64,000 bases of DNA from Sphingomonas metalli (GCF_014641735.1 NZ_BMIH01000005.1:186001-250000), one strand, 5' to 3'; positions 26,053 through 35,164 are shown, numbered from the stretch's first letter. The notes: generated by a model from the sequence alone, not told the origin. Made by a program: numbers and translations.

Positions 26053-26095
26053 ACGCCGCAGGGCGGACCCGAGAAACGTGTTTGGGGTGGAGAGG

Positions 26096-28654
26096 ATGAT
26101 GACGAAGCTGGACCGATTTGGCGTGCGCGCCGTGCTGCTCGCGGGAGCCGCGCTGATGCCGGCGAACCTCTGGGCGCAGACGACCACGACCGCCGATAGC
26201 CAGACCGCGCCGGCGGCAGGCGATACCGCGACATCGGGCACGCAGAACGACGATCAGGACGTGATCGTCGTCACCGGCACCACCTCGCGCGATCGTCCGC
26301 TGATCACCGCTTCGGCCGACATCACCTATGCCAATCGCGAGGCGATCGACCGGCGCGCGCCGCGGTCCACCGCCGACATGCTCGAGCTGGTGCCGGGCAT
26401 CTTCGTCGAAGGCACGGCCGGCCAGGTTTCGAACAACTATTCGGTGCGCGGCCTGCAGGGCGGCGGCCAGCGCTTCGTCCAGCTCGAAGAGGACGGCATG
26501 CCGATCCTCTATGGCGGCGGCGGCGCCGACTTCTTCTTCGACCAGGACCTGACCATCGACCGGCTCGAGGCGGTCAAGGGCGGCTCGTCGGGCGTGCTGA
26601 CCGTCAACGGCGCGGGCGCGACGATCAACTTCATCTCCAAGCGCCCCAATTTCAGCCAGGCCGAGGGGCAGGCGCGGGTCACCGCCTATAATTACGGGAT
26701 GAAGCGCGGCGACTTCTACTATTCCGCGCCAATCACCGACAAACTGGCCTTCAACGTCGGCGGCTATATCCAGTCGAGCCCGGGCGTGCGCGACAATCCG
26801 TTCGACTATGCCGGCTGGCGGCTGAAGGGGATGCTGGAATACCGGCTCGACGGCGGCGGCTATATCCGCCTGTCGGCCAAGGGCGGCAATATCGAGAACG
26901 CCTATTATGCCGACCAGCCCTACAGCTTCACCAACAACAAGCCGGGCGGCATTCCGAGCCTCGACACGCAGTTCGGCAATGTCGGCGGCGACGCCTTCTC
27001 GAACATCGCGGTGCCGGTCTCGACCTTCGCGCATCCCAGCGGCTTCCGCGAGTTCCGCTATCGCGACGGCATCAAGTCGAAGACGGCGCAGGTGCGGCTC
27101 GACATCGAGAAGCCGGTGACGGACTCGATCGACCTGTTCGCCCATGCCCGCTACCTGAAATATTCCTACGACTTCAACGGCCTGTTCCCCGGCTCGGGTA
27201 CCGGCAATGCGGGCCTGACCAGCGCGGTCAACTATCTGACGCCGGGCGCGAACTCGCCGATCAACGACCTGCTCACCGCGGGTGCGGCCGCCTATCCGAA
27301 CGCTGTACGCTTCGGGATCAAGAACCTGCGCAACGGCGTGGTGCTGGGCGCCAACCAGACCGCGGCGCTCAACGCGCTGAACGGCAACGGCTTCCTCCAG
27401 CGCACCACGCTGAACCACGACTATATCGACGGTCGCGACTTCGGCGCGAACGTCGGCGGCCGCTGGGAGTTCGAGACCGGCGGCTTCAAGAATTCGCTGA
27501 CCGCGGGCGTCATGTACTATAACGTCAAGCGTTCGCAGGATCAGTCGGCGACCGCCAGCGTCGTCAACGACGTCCGGACCAACAGCGACATCTACGATGT
27601 GGTCGCACTCGACGCGAACAACCAGGTGGTCGGCGTCCTCTCCGACAACGGCCTCGTCTCCTATGGCGACTGGGGCGCCGGCATCCGCGAACGCAAGGAC
27701 TCGGCGGTCTCGCTCTACGCCAATGACGAGCTGGCGATCGGCGACCTGCGCATCGACGGCGGCATCCGCTGGGAGAGCGACGATGCGACCGCGCGTGACG
27801 GCAACGCGCTCACCACCAACCAGGCGGTGCAGCCGGGTGTCGTCGGCGTGATCCGCAACGTGGGGTCGAGCTTCGACGGCACCTATACCAGCCGCCAGCA
27901 GACCCGGCGCAAGGCGGCCTATACGGTCGGTGCGAACTACCTCATCACGCCGGACTTCGCGATCTATGCGCGCTATGCGAACGGCTTCCAGACGAACAAT
28001 GTCGACCCGATCACCACGATCGAGCTGTACGAGGCGGGCGTCCGCTATCAATATGGCCGCCTGTTCTCGGGTTCGGCGACGGTGTTCCGCACCAACTTCC
28101 GCAACCAGAACTACAATTTCGCAAACCCGGCCAACCCGACCCAGCAGCAGAACATCAATGCCGACCTGCGCACCAACGGCGTCGAGATCGACTTCGCGCT
28201 GCGCCCGATCGAGTGGTTCACGCTGAACTTCCAGGGCGTGTTCCAGGACCCCAAGCTCCTGAACCTCGAACTGGACGGCGTCAGCCAGGGCGCGCAATAT
28301 GAGGGCAATCGGCCGGAGCGGACCCCGGCGCGGCTGTTCACCATCACCCCGACCGCGCAGCTGCCCAACGGGCTGGGCGAGGTCTATGCCCGCTACAAGT
28401 ATATCGGTCGCATCTATGCCGATGCGGGCAACGGCATCGCCCTGCCCAGCTATGGCGTGACGGGAGTCGGCGTGAACCTCAACCTGTCCGACCGGATCCA
28501 GCTCAACCTCAATGCCGACAACATCTTCGACGTGGTCGGCCTGACCGAGGGCAATCCGCGCCAGGGCCAGACCCAGGCGGTGACCAACGGCTATTTCTAC
28601 GCCCGCGGCATCGTCGGCCCGACCTATGGCGGCTCGCTGACCTTCAAGTTCTAA
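26096..28654 (+). CDS. TonB-dependent outer-membrane receptor (first locus)
   Basis: An 852-aa receptor with a signal peptide (ending PANLWAQ). A TonB-box-like stretch (DQDVIVVTGT) leads into a plug domain (STADMLELVPGIFVEGTAG, NNYSVRGLQGGGQRFVQLEEDG, DRLEAVKGGSSGVLTVNGAGATINFISKRP). The long beta-barrel ends in the aromatic GGSLTFKF typical of outer-membrane proteins. It imports a substrate across the outer membrane using TonB energy. The neighbouring glycosidase-like and halogenase/DUF6445 genes point to a carbohydrate. GGGGTGGAGAGG precedes the ATG at 26096. Transcription probably ends in the hairpin at 28676. Confidence 0.92.
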   Translation: MMTKLDRFGVRAVLLAGAALMPANLWAQTTTTADSQTAPAAGDTATSGTQNDDQDVIVVTGTTSRDRPLITASADITYANREAIDRRAPRSTADMLELVPGIFVEGTAGQVSNNYSVRGLQGGGQRFVQLEEDGMPILYGGGGADFFFDQDLTIDRLEAVKGGSSGVLTVNGAGATINFISKRPNFSQAEGQARVTAYNYGMKRGDFYYSAPITDKLAFNVGGYIQSSPGVRDNPFDYAGWRLKGMLEYRLDGGGYIRLSAKGGNIENAYYADQPYSFTNNKPGGIPSLDTQFGNVGGDAFSNIAVPVSTFAHPSGFREFRYRDGIKSKTAQVRLDIEKPVTDSIDLFAHARYLKYSYDFNGLFPGSGTGNAGLTSAVNYLTPGANSPINDLLTAGAAAYPNAVRFGIKNLRNGVVLGANQTAALNALNGNGFLQRTTLNHDYIDGRDFGANVGGRWEFETGGFKNSLTAGVMYYNVKRSQDQSATASVVNDVRTNSDIYDVVALDANNQVVGVLSDNGLVSYGDWGAGIRERKDSAVSLYANDELAIGDLRIDGGIRWESDDATARDGNALTTNQAVQPGVVGVIRNVGSSFDGTYTSRQQTRRKAAYTVGANYLITPDFAIYARYANGFQTNNVDPITTIELYEAGVRYQYGRLFSGSATVFRTNFRNQNYNFANPANPTQQQNINADLRTNGVEIDFALRPIEWFTLNFQGVFQDPKLLNLELDGVSQGAQYEGNRPERTPARLFTITPTAQLPNGLGEVYARYKYIGRIYADAGNGIALPSYGVTGVGVNLNLSDRIQLNLNADNIFDVVGLTEGNPRQGQTQAVTNGYFYARGIVGPTYGGSLTFKF

Positions 28655-28675
28655 GGGCGTTCGGCTTGCACGTCC

Positions 28676-28710
28676 GGGCGCGGCGGCTCACCAGCTGCCG
28701 CGCCCTTTTT
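28676..28710 (+). terminator. Rho-independent terminator after the TonB receptor
   Basis: GGGCGCGGC (28676-28684) pairs with GCCGCGCCC (28697-28705). The stem extends through a G-U pair and GCT/AGC to about 13 bp, and TTTTT follows (28706-28710). It lies only 29 bp before the next ATG, leaving no room for a full promoter, so it may act as a partial terminator that sets less expression of the downstream gene. Confidence 0.8.
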
Positions 28711-28739
28711 ATCGTCCCAGCTTCGAGGGAAGATTGCAT

Positions 28740-30791
28740 ATGAAGCGGATCACCTATGCCCTGCTGGCCGGCGCGCTGGCGGCTAGCGCCGGGATCGCCA
28801 TGGCCGGACAGGCCGCGCCCGAACTCGCCTATCAGCTGACCGAGGGGCAGAACATCAACGCCTTCGTCCGCGAGGGACCGGTCGCCGCGCACCTGTTGCT
28901 GCGGAACGGCGTCGATCCTCGCATCCTTGTCGCGTTTCCCGCGGGAAACAGCGGCGTGGGCCTGTGGTTCAAGCCGCTCGCCGCGCCCGCCACATGGCGG
29001 CTGGAGCAGGCACCCCAGCCGCTGACGCTGCGCGATGCCAAGGGACGCGCGCTCCACGGCGTGCGCGCCGTCGCCACCATCGCCGCGCTTCGGCTGGAGG
29101 TGAAGCAGGCGGTGCTCTCCAACGTGCGCTTCCTGCGCGACTATCAGTCGGTCGGGCGCTTCCCGCCCGAGGTCGCCGTGCCGCTGCGCCGTGATGGGGC
29201 GCGGATGGTCTGGCAGCGCGATCGCCTCGACGGCGCGCCGGGCTATCAGCTAGTGCTTCGCGTCCTCGAAGGCCGGATCGTGGACGAGGCGATCGTCGCC
29301 GGGCGGGGCGGGCGCATCCGGCTCGAGATCGTCGCGGCGAGCGGCGAGCCGCCACTCGCCGGCATTCCCCTGCCCGAGCTGCTCAACGCCCGGGCCGCCG
29401 ACGATCCGGTCGCCCGCAACGCGCTGCGCTTTCTCAGCTATCGCGAGAAGTTCAACGCCGGATCCTGGCGCTTCAACACCTATTTCGGGCGCGACACGCT
29501 GATGTCGCTCCGCCTGCTGATGCCGGCGCTGCGCCCGCCCGCGATCGAGGCGGGACTCGGCGCCGTCCTCGCCCGGCTCGGCCCTGCGGGCGACGTCGCC
29601 CACGAGGAAGGGATCGGCGAGTTCGCGGTGCTCGAGCATCGCCGCGCCGGCGGCAGCGGCGATGCCGCGACGCTCGACTATGGCATGGTCGACGACGACT
29701 ATATGCTTGCGCCCGTCGCGTCCGCCTATCTGCTGGGCGATCCGGCGGCCGCGCGGCGCTTCCTGGCTCGCGCCATCCCCAGCGAGGCGCGGCAGGGAAC
29801 GAGCGAAACGGCGGGCAAGGCGCTCGTCCGCAATCTGCGCTTCGTCGCGGCGGCGGCTAAGCCCTTCGCCGCGGCTCCGGTTGCCGCCAATCTGGTCGGC
29901 CTGCACGACGGTCGATTGACCGGCCAGTGGCGGGACAGCGAAGAGGGTCTGGGGCGCGGCAAATATGCCTATGACGTCAACGCGGTCTTCGTACCTGCCG
30001 CGCTCGAGGCGGGGGCGAGGCTGGTCGCCGCGGGATTGCTCGACCCCTATCTCGCTCCAGAGGACCGCGCCGCCCTGGCCGAGGCGGGGGCAATGGCGGC
30101 GACATGGCGGGCGCGGGCACCGGAGCTCTTCCGCGTCAGCGTGCCGGCCGGCGAAGCCGCGCCCCGCATCCGGCGCTATGCGCAGACGCTCGGCATCCCT
30201 GCCGGGCCCGCGCTCACCGCGTTGGGCGACCGCCCGCTCGTCTATCACGCCATCGCACTCGATCAGGCGGGGCGGCCGGTGCCGATCCTCCATTCGGACG
30301 AGGGCTTCGCGCTGCTGTTCGGCAATCCCTCGCCGGCGGAACTCGACACGGCCGTGCGCGCGATCGCGCGGCCCTTTCCGGCCGGACTGATGACCGATAT
30401 CGGCCTGCTCGTCGCCAATCCCGTGCTGGCGAGCGGCGAGGTCCAAGCCCGCTTCACCCCGGCCGCCTATCACGGCGCGGTCGTCTGGTCGTGGCAGCAG
30501 GCGTTGCTCGCCGCAGGGCTGGAGCGCCAGCTTGCCCGCACCGACCTCCCGCCCTCCACACGCCAGCTGCTCGTCGAGACGCAGGCGCGGCTGTGGCGCG
30601 CAATCGAGGCGACGCGGGCGACGCAAAGCTCCGAACTCTGGTCCTGGGCCTATGAGGGCGGACGCTACAAGGTCGTCGCCTTCGGCGCGGGCAAGCAGGA
30701 CGTCGACGAGTCCAATGCCGCGCAGCTGTGGAGCACCGTCTATCTCGCGGTGCAGCCGCCCCGGGTCAGCGGGCGGACAGGAAAGCGGTGA
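28740..30791 (+). CDS. Exported six-hairpin glycosidase-like protein of unknown specificity
   Basis: A 683-aa protein with a signal peptide (KRITYALLAGALAASAGIAMA). After an N-terminal beta-rich domain of about 220 residues, the rest looks like an (alpha/alpha)6 barrel as in glucoamylases and glycogen-debranching enzymes. SWRFNTYFGRDTLMSLRLL resembles the FGRDT motif of those enzymes, and the acidic clusters VAHEEGIGEF and YGMVDDDYM could supply catalytic residues. I cannot assign a CAZy family. The ATG at 28740 has GAGGGAAGA upstream. It follows the TonB receptor, so it probably trims the imported oligosaccharide in the periplasm. Its 3' end overlaps the convergent DUF6445 gene by 26 bp. Confidence 0.75.
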   Translation: MKRITYALLAGALAASAGIAMAGQAAPELAYQLTEGQNINAFVREGPVAAHLLLRNGVDPRILVAFPAGNSGVGLWFKPLAAPATWRLEQAPQPLTLRDAKGRALHGVRAVATIAALRLEVKQAVLSNVRFLRDYQSVGRFPPEVAVPLRRDGARMVWQRDRLDGAPGYQLVLRVLEGRIVDEAIVAGRGGRIRLEIVAASGEPPLAGIPLPELLNARAADDPVARNALRFLSYREKFNAGSWRFNTYFGRDTLMSLRLLMPALRPPAIEAGLGAVLARLGPAGDVAHEEGIGEFAVLEHRRAGGSGDAATLDYGMVDDDYMLAPVASAYLLGDPAAARRFLARAIPSEARQGTSETAGKALVRNLRFVAAAAKPFAAAPVAANLVGLHDGRLTGQWRDSEEGLGRGKYAYDVNAVFVPAALEAGARLVAAGLLDPYLAPEDRAALAEAGAMAATWRARAPELFRVSVPAGEAAPRIRRYAQTLGIPAGPALTALGDRPLVYHAIALDQAGRPVPILHSDEGFALLFGNPSPAELDTAVRAIARPFPAGLMTDIGLLVANPVLASGEVQARFTPAAYHGAVVWSWQQALLAAGLERQLARTDLPPSTRQLLVETQARLWRAIEATRATQSSELWSWAYEGGRYKVVAFGAGKQDVDESNAAQLWSTVYLAVQPPRVSGRTGKR

Positions 30792-31434
30792 TCGTCAGCC
30801 GCCCCTGCGCCGGATCGTCGCTCAGGGCGGCGTCCGGCGCGATCGCGCCGCTGTGGAGTAGCCGGCTGCGGTAGAGGACCGCGCGGTTGTACCGCGCCTC
30901 GACCAGTGCGATCCGCTCGAACAGCGGCGTGCTGTCGGCGATATAGGCGGGCGGCGGCGGGGCGGCGGCGAGTTCGTCCCGCAGCGTCTGCCGGTAGCCG
31001 GAGCCGCGTGCCGCATCGACCGTCTCGAACCCGGTCGAACGATGCCGGTAGAAGGCGGTGCCGTCGCCGGGGCCGAGATAATGGACCAGCGCGATCCGGT
31101 CGATGTCCACCGCATCGACATGCGGAATGCGCTGGGCGATCGCCAGACTGTCCGGCGGCTGCGTCACCATCGCGAAGCTGGCATCGAGTAGTGCGAGCTG
31201 CGTACCCTGCGCGAACACCTCGCGTAGCGTCGTGAGAAGCGGCGCGCGCACCGCCGCGAAATAGTCCTGCGGCAAGGCGGCGCGGATGCCGGGATAATGA
31301 TGGCGACCCGGCTCGAAGATCGCGACGCATGCGGCGGTGCGCAGGGCATCGGGATCGGGATGGAATTGGTCTATGATCGCGATCGGCTGGCGCTCGGTGC
31401 CGATGCGGCGCGCGGCGATCGCAGGCGATGTCAT
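30766..31434 (-). CDS. DUF6445-family protein (halogenase-associated)
   Basis: A 222-aa protein without signal peptide. The layout resembles the DUF6445 family, whose members are repeatedly found beside tryptophan-halogenase-like genes in sphingomonads and Caulobacter. Features include AIIDQFHPDPDALR near the N-terminus, LVHYLGPGDGTAFYRHRSTGF in the middle and LYRSRLLHSG near the end. The H..H pattern and overall shape recall 2-oxoglutarate/Fe(II) oxygenase or prolyl-hydroxylase folds, but a complete HxD...H triad is not certain. Its ATG overlaps the halogenase stop (ATGA), so the two are co-translated and probably act together. Confidence 0.7.
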   Translation of the reverse strand: MTSPAIAARRIGTERQPIAIIDQFHPDPDALRTAACVAIFEPGRHHYPGIRAALPQDYFAAVRAPLLTTLREVFAQGTQLALLDASFAMVTQPPDSLAIAQRIPHVDAVDIDRIALVHYLGPGDGTAFYRHRSTGFETVDAARGSGYRQTLRDELAAAPPPPAYIADSTPLFERIALVEARYNRAVLYRSRLLHSGAIAPDAALSDDPAQGRLTITAFLSAR

Positions 31435-32936
31435 GCGGAAGGCCGAAGGATCTGCGCCAGCGCGGCATCGTGAAGCGGCAGGGTCGGCGCGGCGCGCGCA
31501 ATCACGTCGGCGACCTGTTGCACCTGGGCGCGGTTGGTCGCGGGATCGAGCGTGTCGGCGAGCGGGTTATAGCCGCCGGCGAAGACGCCCTGCCCGTTGA
31601 GCACGGCGAGCCAGCTCGCCTCGCGAAACAGCTCGTCCGCGTCGAGGATCAGCCGCCCGGACCGGCGATATTGCGCCTCGCGCGCCGACAGCGTCTCGGG
31701 CAGCGCCATGGTGCGGCACTGCTGCCACAGGGGCTCCGGCCGGCTCTGCGCATGATAATGGAGGATTAGGAAATCCTTGATCCCGTCCATGTCGCGTCCG
31801 AACACGTCGTTGAAGCGATCGGCCAGCGCCGGGTCGCAGTCGGTGTCCGGAAACAGGGTCAGCAGCTTGGTGATGCCGCTCTGGATCAGGTGGATGCTGG
31901 TCGATTCCAGCGGTTCGAGGAAGCCCGAGGACAGGCCGATCGCGACGACGTTGCCCCGCCACGGTCGTCGCCGCGTGCCGGCGGTGAAACGGAGGAAGCG
32001 GGGGTCGGCCAGCGCCTCCCCGTCGAGATGGCCGAGGAGCGTCGCCGCCGCCTCGTCGTCCGAAAGGTGCCGGCTGGCATAGACATAGCCGTTGCCGGTG
32101 CGGTGCTGGAGCGGGATGCGCCACTGCCAGCCCGCCGCCCGGGCCGTCGACCGGGTATAGGGGGTGGTCGTGGCCGCCCGGGCGCAGGGCACGGCGACGG
32201 CGCGGTCACAGGGCAGCCAGTGCGACCAGTCCTCATAGGGTTCACCCATCGCCCCCGCGATCAGGAGGGCGCGAAAGCCCGAGCAGTCGATGAACAGGTC
32301 ACCCGCCAGCCGCTCGCCGCCTTCGGTAGTGAGCGCGGTGACGAAGCCGCGCTCCCCCTCGCGTTCGACATCGCGCAGCCGGCCCTCGACCCGGCGAACG
32401 CCGGCGGCCTCGCTCAGCCCGCGCAGATAGGCGGCGTAGAGGCCGGCATCGAAATGATAGGCGTAGCCGAGCGTCGACAGGATGGACCGTCCCTCGCCTG
32501 CCGGCTTGGCGAAGCGCCCTTCCGCCGCCAGCCGCGTCGCCAGGGACAAAGCGGACAGCGGCAGGTCGAGGCCGTCGGCCCGCGCCTTGAGCCAGCGATG
32601 GTGGAAGGCGACGCCAGGCAGCGTCACGCCATATTGGCCGAAGGGATGGAAGTAGCGATGCCCGGGCGCCGTCCAGTCGACGAACTCGATGCCGAGCTTG
32701 AAGGTTGCCTTGGTCGCCTGCAGGAACGCCGCCTCGTCGAGGCCGATCAGCTCGTTGAACCAGTGGATGGTCGGGATCGTCGCCTCGCCGACGCCGACCG
32801 TGCCGATCTCCTCGGACTCGAGCAGCGTCACCTCTACCGTGCGGCCCAGGCTGCGCGACAGGGCAGCAGCCGTCATCCACCCGGCGGTGCCCCCGCCCAG
32901 AATCACGACCCGCTTGACCCGCTCCGGCGCGCTCAT
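31431..32936 (-). CDS. Flavin-dependent tryptophan-halogenase-family protein (first copy)
   Basis: A 501-aa FADH2-dependent halogenase homologue. The GGGTAGW FAD motif (residues 14-20), the VGEATIP motif, the conserved lysine K80 in TFKLGIEF (equivalent to catalytic Lys79 of PrnA), WQWRIP (the WxWxIP halogenase signature) and PLESTSIHLIQ (catalytic Glu) are all present. In known enzymes reduced flavin and chloride give HOCl that is directed by the lysine. The substrate here is unknown; association with TonB receptors and glycosidases argues against free tryptophan. No flavin reductase is adjacent. AGGGA lies 8 nt before the ATG. Confidence 0.88.
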   Translation of the reverse strand: MSAPERVKRVVILGGGTAGWMTAAALSRSLGRTVEVTLLESEEIGTVGVGEATIPTIHWFNELIGLDEAAFLQATKATFKLGIEFVDWTAPGHRYFHPFGQYGVTLPGVAFHHRWLKARADGLDLPLSALSLATRLAAEGRFAKPAGEGRSILSTLGYAYHFDAGLYAAYLRGLSEAAGVRRVEGRLRDVEREGERGFVTALTTEGGERLAGDLFIDCSGFRALLIAGAMGEPYEDWSHWLPCDRAVAVPCARAATTTPYTRSTARAAGWQWRIPLQHRTGNGYVYASRHLSDDEAAATLLGHLDGEALADPRFLRFTAGTRRRPWRGNVVAIGLSSGFLEPLESTSIHLIQSGITKLLTLFPDTDCDPALADRFNDVFGRDMDGIKDFLILHYHAQSRPEPLWQQCRTMALPETLSAREAQYRRSGRLILDADELFREASWLAVLNGQGVFAGGYNPLADTLDPATNRAQVQQVADVIARAAPTLPLHDAALAQILRPSA

Positions 32937-32978
32937 CCGATCGTCCCTAACCGTTCGGCGGCACCGCGCAACCGTGCC

Positions 32979-35087
32979 TCATTCCAGCTCCAGGATCACC
33001 TGGTCCACCGCCAGGCTGTCGCCCGTCCGCGCCTCCACCGCCTTGACCGTCCCCGCCTTGCCGGCGCGCAGGATATTCTCCATCTTCATCGCCTCGACCA
33101 CTGCGAGCGGCTGACCGAGCTCAACCCGGTCGCCGGGCGCGACGTCGAGTCGGACGAGCAGGCCCGGCATCGGCGCGATCAGGAAGCGGGAGAGATCGGG
33201 CGGCACCTTCTCGACCAGATGCTGCGCATATGGCGCGATATGCGCCGGCAGGACGCGCGCGACATGCGCCGCCCCGCGGGTGGTCAGGCGGAAGCCGGTG
33301 CGGGTCGGCGCCAGCCTCACGATCAGCGGCGCGCCGCCGACTTCCGCCTCCACCACCCGGTCGCCGGGCGTATATTCGGCCGACAGATCGAGCGGCGTGC
33401 CGTCGATCGCGATCGCGTCCGGCGACACCGAGACGGCGTGGTCGATGCCGCCGATCCGCACCATCCAGTCGGCAGGGGGGCGCAGCCGGCGGCCGAGCTG
33501 GCCATCGATCCGGCGCGCCCGATCGGCCTGCGCGGTGGCGGCGAAGGCGGCGATGCCGGCGAGGTTGCGCAGCAGGTCGGGGCTGGCCGGTGCGCCGTGA
33601 AAGCCGTCCGGATATTCCTCGGCGATGAAGCCGGTGGTCAGCCGCCCTTCGCGGAAGCGCGGATGCTGCATCAGCGCCGACAGGAAGTCGAGGTTGGTGC
33701 CGGGCCCGTCGATCTCGAACGCATCGAGCGCCGCGATCTGCGCATCGATCGCCGCTTCGCGCGTCGGCGCCCAGGTGACGAGCTTGGCGATCATCGGGTC
33801 GTAGAACATGCTGACCTCGCCGCCCTCGGCGACGCCGTCGTCGATGCGAACGATGGACAGGTCCTCCCCGCTCGCGGGGAGGGGGACCGCCGACCGCAGG
33901 TCGGTGGTGGAGGGGGATGGCCGGAAGCGATCCGCCTGTGGCGTCCCCCCTCCACCACCGGCTTCGCCGGCGGTCCCCCTCCCCACGCTGTGGGGAGGAG
34001 CGTATCTGACCAGCCGCCCGATGCTCGGCAGGAAGCCGCGATACGGATCCTCCGCATAGACGCGATTCTCGATCGCCCAGCCATCGATCCGTACATCGTC
34101 CTGGGTGAAGCTCAACGGCTCTCCGGCCGCGACGCGGATCATCTGCTCGACCAGATCGAGCCCGGTGATCTCCTCGGTCACCGGATGCTCCACCTGAAGG
34201 CGGGTGTTCATCTCGAGGAAGTAGAAGCTCTCGCCCGTCGGGTCCGCGCCGGACACGATCAGCTCGACCGTTCCCGCGCTGTAATAGCCGACCGCCCGCG
34301 CCAGCGCGACCGCCTGCTCGCCCATCGCGCGGCGCATCGCCGGGCTGACGAAGGGCGACGGCGCCTCCTCCACCACCTTCTGGTGCCGGCGCTGGATCGA
34401 GCATTCGCGCTCGTTGAGATAGACGATGTTGCCGTGCCGGTCGCCGAGCAGCTGGATCTCGATATGGCGCGGGCTCTCGATGAACTTCTCGATGAAGACG
34501 CGGTCGTCGCCGAAGCTCGCCAGCCCCTCGCGCTTGGTCGCCTCGAAGCCTTCGCGTACGTCGCCCTCGTTCCAGGCGAGCCGCATGCCCTTGCCGCCGC
34601 CGCCGGCGGAGGCCTTCATCATCACCGGAAAGCCGATGTCGGACGCGATCCGCACCGCCTCGTCGGTATCGGCGATCTCGCCCAGATAGCCGGGCACGAC
34701 ATTGACGCCGGCCTGTTTGGCGAGCTTCTTCGATTCGATCTTGTCGCCCATCGCCGCGATCGCCTCCGGCGGCGGGCCGATAAAGGCGATTCCCGCGTCG
34801 GCGCAGGCGCGCGCGAAGCTCTCTCGCTCCGACAGGAAGCCGTAGCCGGGATGGATCGCATCCGCCCCCGTCTCCTTCGCGGCGAGCAGGATCAGCTCGG
34901 CCTTGAGATAGCTGTCCGCCGCCGGCGCCGGTCCCAGCCGCACCGCCTCGTCCGCCATCAGGACATGGGGGCTGCGCGCATCGGCATCCGAATAGACCGC
35001 GACGGTCTTGATGCCCATCCGCTTGGCGGTGCGGAACACCCGGCACGCAATCTCGCCGCGATTGGCGACCAGGATCTTCTTGAACAT
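32979..35087 (-). CDS. pccA: Propionyl-CoA carboxylase alpha subunit (biotin carboxylase + BCCP) with a REP-encoded insert
   Basis: A 702-aa biotin-dependent carboxylase subunit that carboxylates biotin and carries it to the beta subunit, turning propionyl-CoA into methylmalonyl-CoA. The ATP-grasp biotin carboxylase domain fills about residues 1-450 (KILVANRGEIACRV; KASAGGGGKGMR; EMNTRLQVEHPVTE). A middle domain follows, and the C-terminal biotinyl domain has VEAMKMEN with biotinyl K668. Residues about 363-409, rich in Gly, Pro and Ser, are encoded by a 138-bp REP doublet (33862-33999) and interrupt the segment between RLVRYAPP and SIVRIDDGV. Length is otherwise normal. The start at 35087 follows GAGAGG. 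Distal gene of the methylmalonyl operon. Confidence 0.92.
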   Translation of the reverse strand: MFKKILVANRGEIACRVFRTAKRMGIKTVAVYSDADARSPHVLMADEAVRLGPAPAADSYLKAELILLAAKETGADAIHPGYGFLSERESFARACADAGIAFIGPPPEAIAAMGDKIESKKLAKQAGVNVVPGYLGEIADTDEAVRIASDIGFPVMMKASAGGGGKGMRLAWNEGDVREGFEATKREGLASFGDDRVFIEKFIESPRHIEIQLLGDRHGNIVYLNERECSIQRRHQKVVEEAPSPFVSPAMRRAMGEQAVALARAVGYYSAGTVELIVSGADPTGESFYFLEMNTRLQVEHPVTEEITGLDLVEQMIRVAAGEPLSFTQDDVRIDGWAIENRVYAEDPYRGFLPSIGRLVRYAPPHSVGRGTAGEAGGGGGTPQADRFRPSPSTTDLRSAVPLPASGEDLSIVRIDDGVAEGGEVSMFYDPMIAKLVTWAPTREAAIDAQIAALDAFEIDGPGTNLDFLSALMQHPRFREGRLTTGFIAEEYPDGFHGAPASPDLLRNLAGIAAFAATAQADRARRIDGQLGRRLRPPADWMVRIGGIDHAVSVSPDAIAIDGTPLDLSAEYTPGDRVVEAEVGGAPLIVRLAPTRTGFRLTTRGAAHVARVLPAHIAPYAQHLVEKVPPDLSRFLIAPMPGLLVRLDVAPGDRVELGQPLAVVEAMKMENILRAGKAGTVKAVEARTGDSLAVDQVILELE
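33862..33999. repeat. REP doublet inserted in frame inside pccA
   Basis: Two copies of a roughly 55-bp palindromic unit face each other (33862-33916 and 33946-33999) around a 29-bp centre. Each unit has two hairpins: a CTCCCC...GGGGAG stem and a CCG...CGG stem. The stems are identical in the two copies while the loops differ (GCTCGC against ACAGCGT; ACCGCAGGT against GCGAAGC). The doublet is 138 bp, exactly 46 codons, and contains no stop in the pccA frame. This is an intergenic sphingomonad REP type found here within a gene. Confidence 0.85.
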
Positions 35088-35110
35088 CAGGCCTCTCTCA
35101 TTCTTTCTGC

Positions 35111-35132
35111 GATCCCGCCGGCTGCCGGGATC
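35111..35132. repeat. Single REP-like hairpin between pccA and the DUF2442 gene
   Basis: GATCCCG (35111-35117) and CGGGATC (35126-35132) make a perfect 7-bp stem, and another GCGGGATCCTG follows at 35154-35164. It lies in the 77-bp gap upstream of pccA. It may be a remnant of a REP unit; there is no T-tract typical of a terminator. Confidence 0.35.
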
Positions 35133-35164
35133 CAGTCGTTCTCGATCCTCTTGCGGGATCCTGT

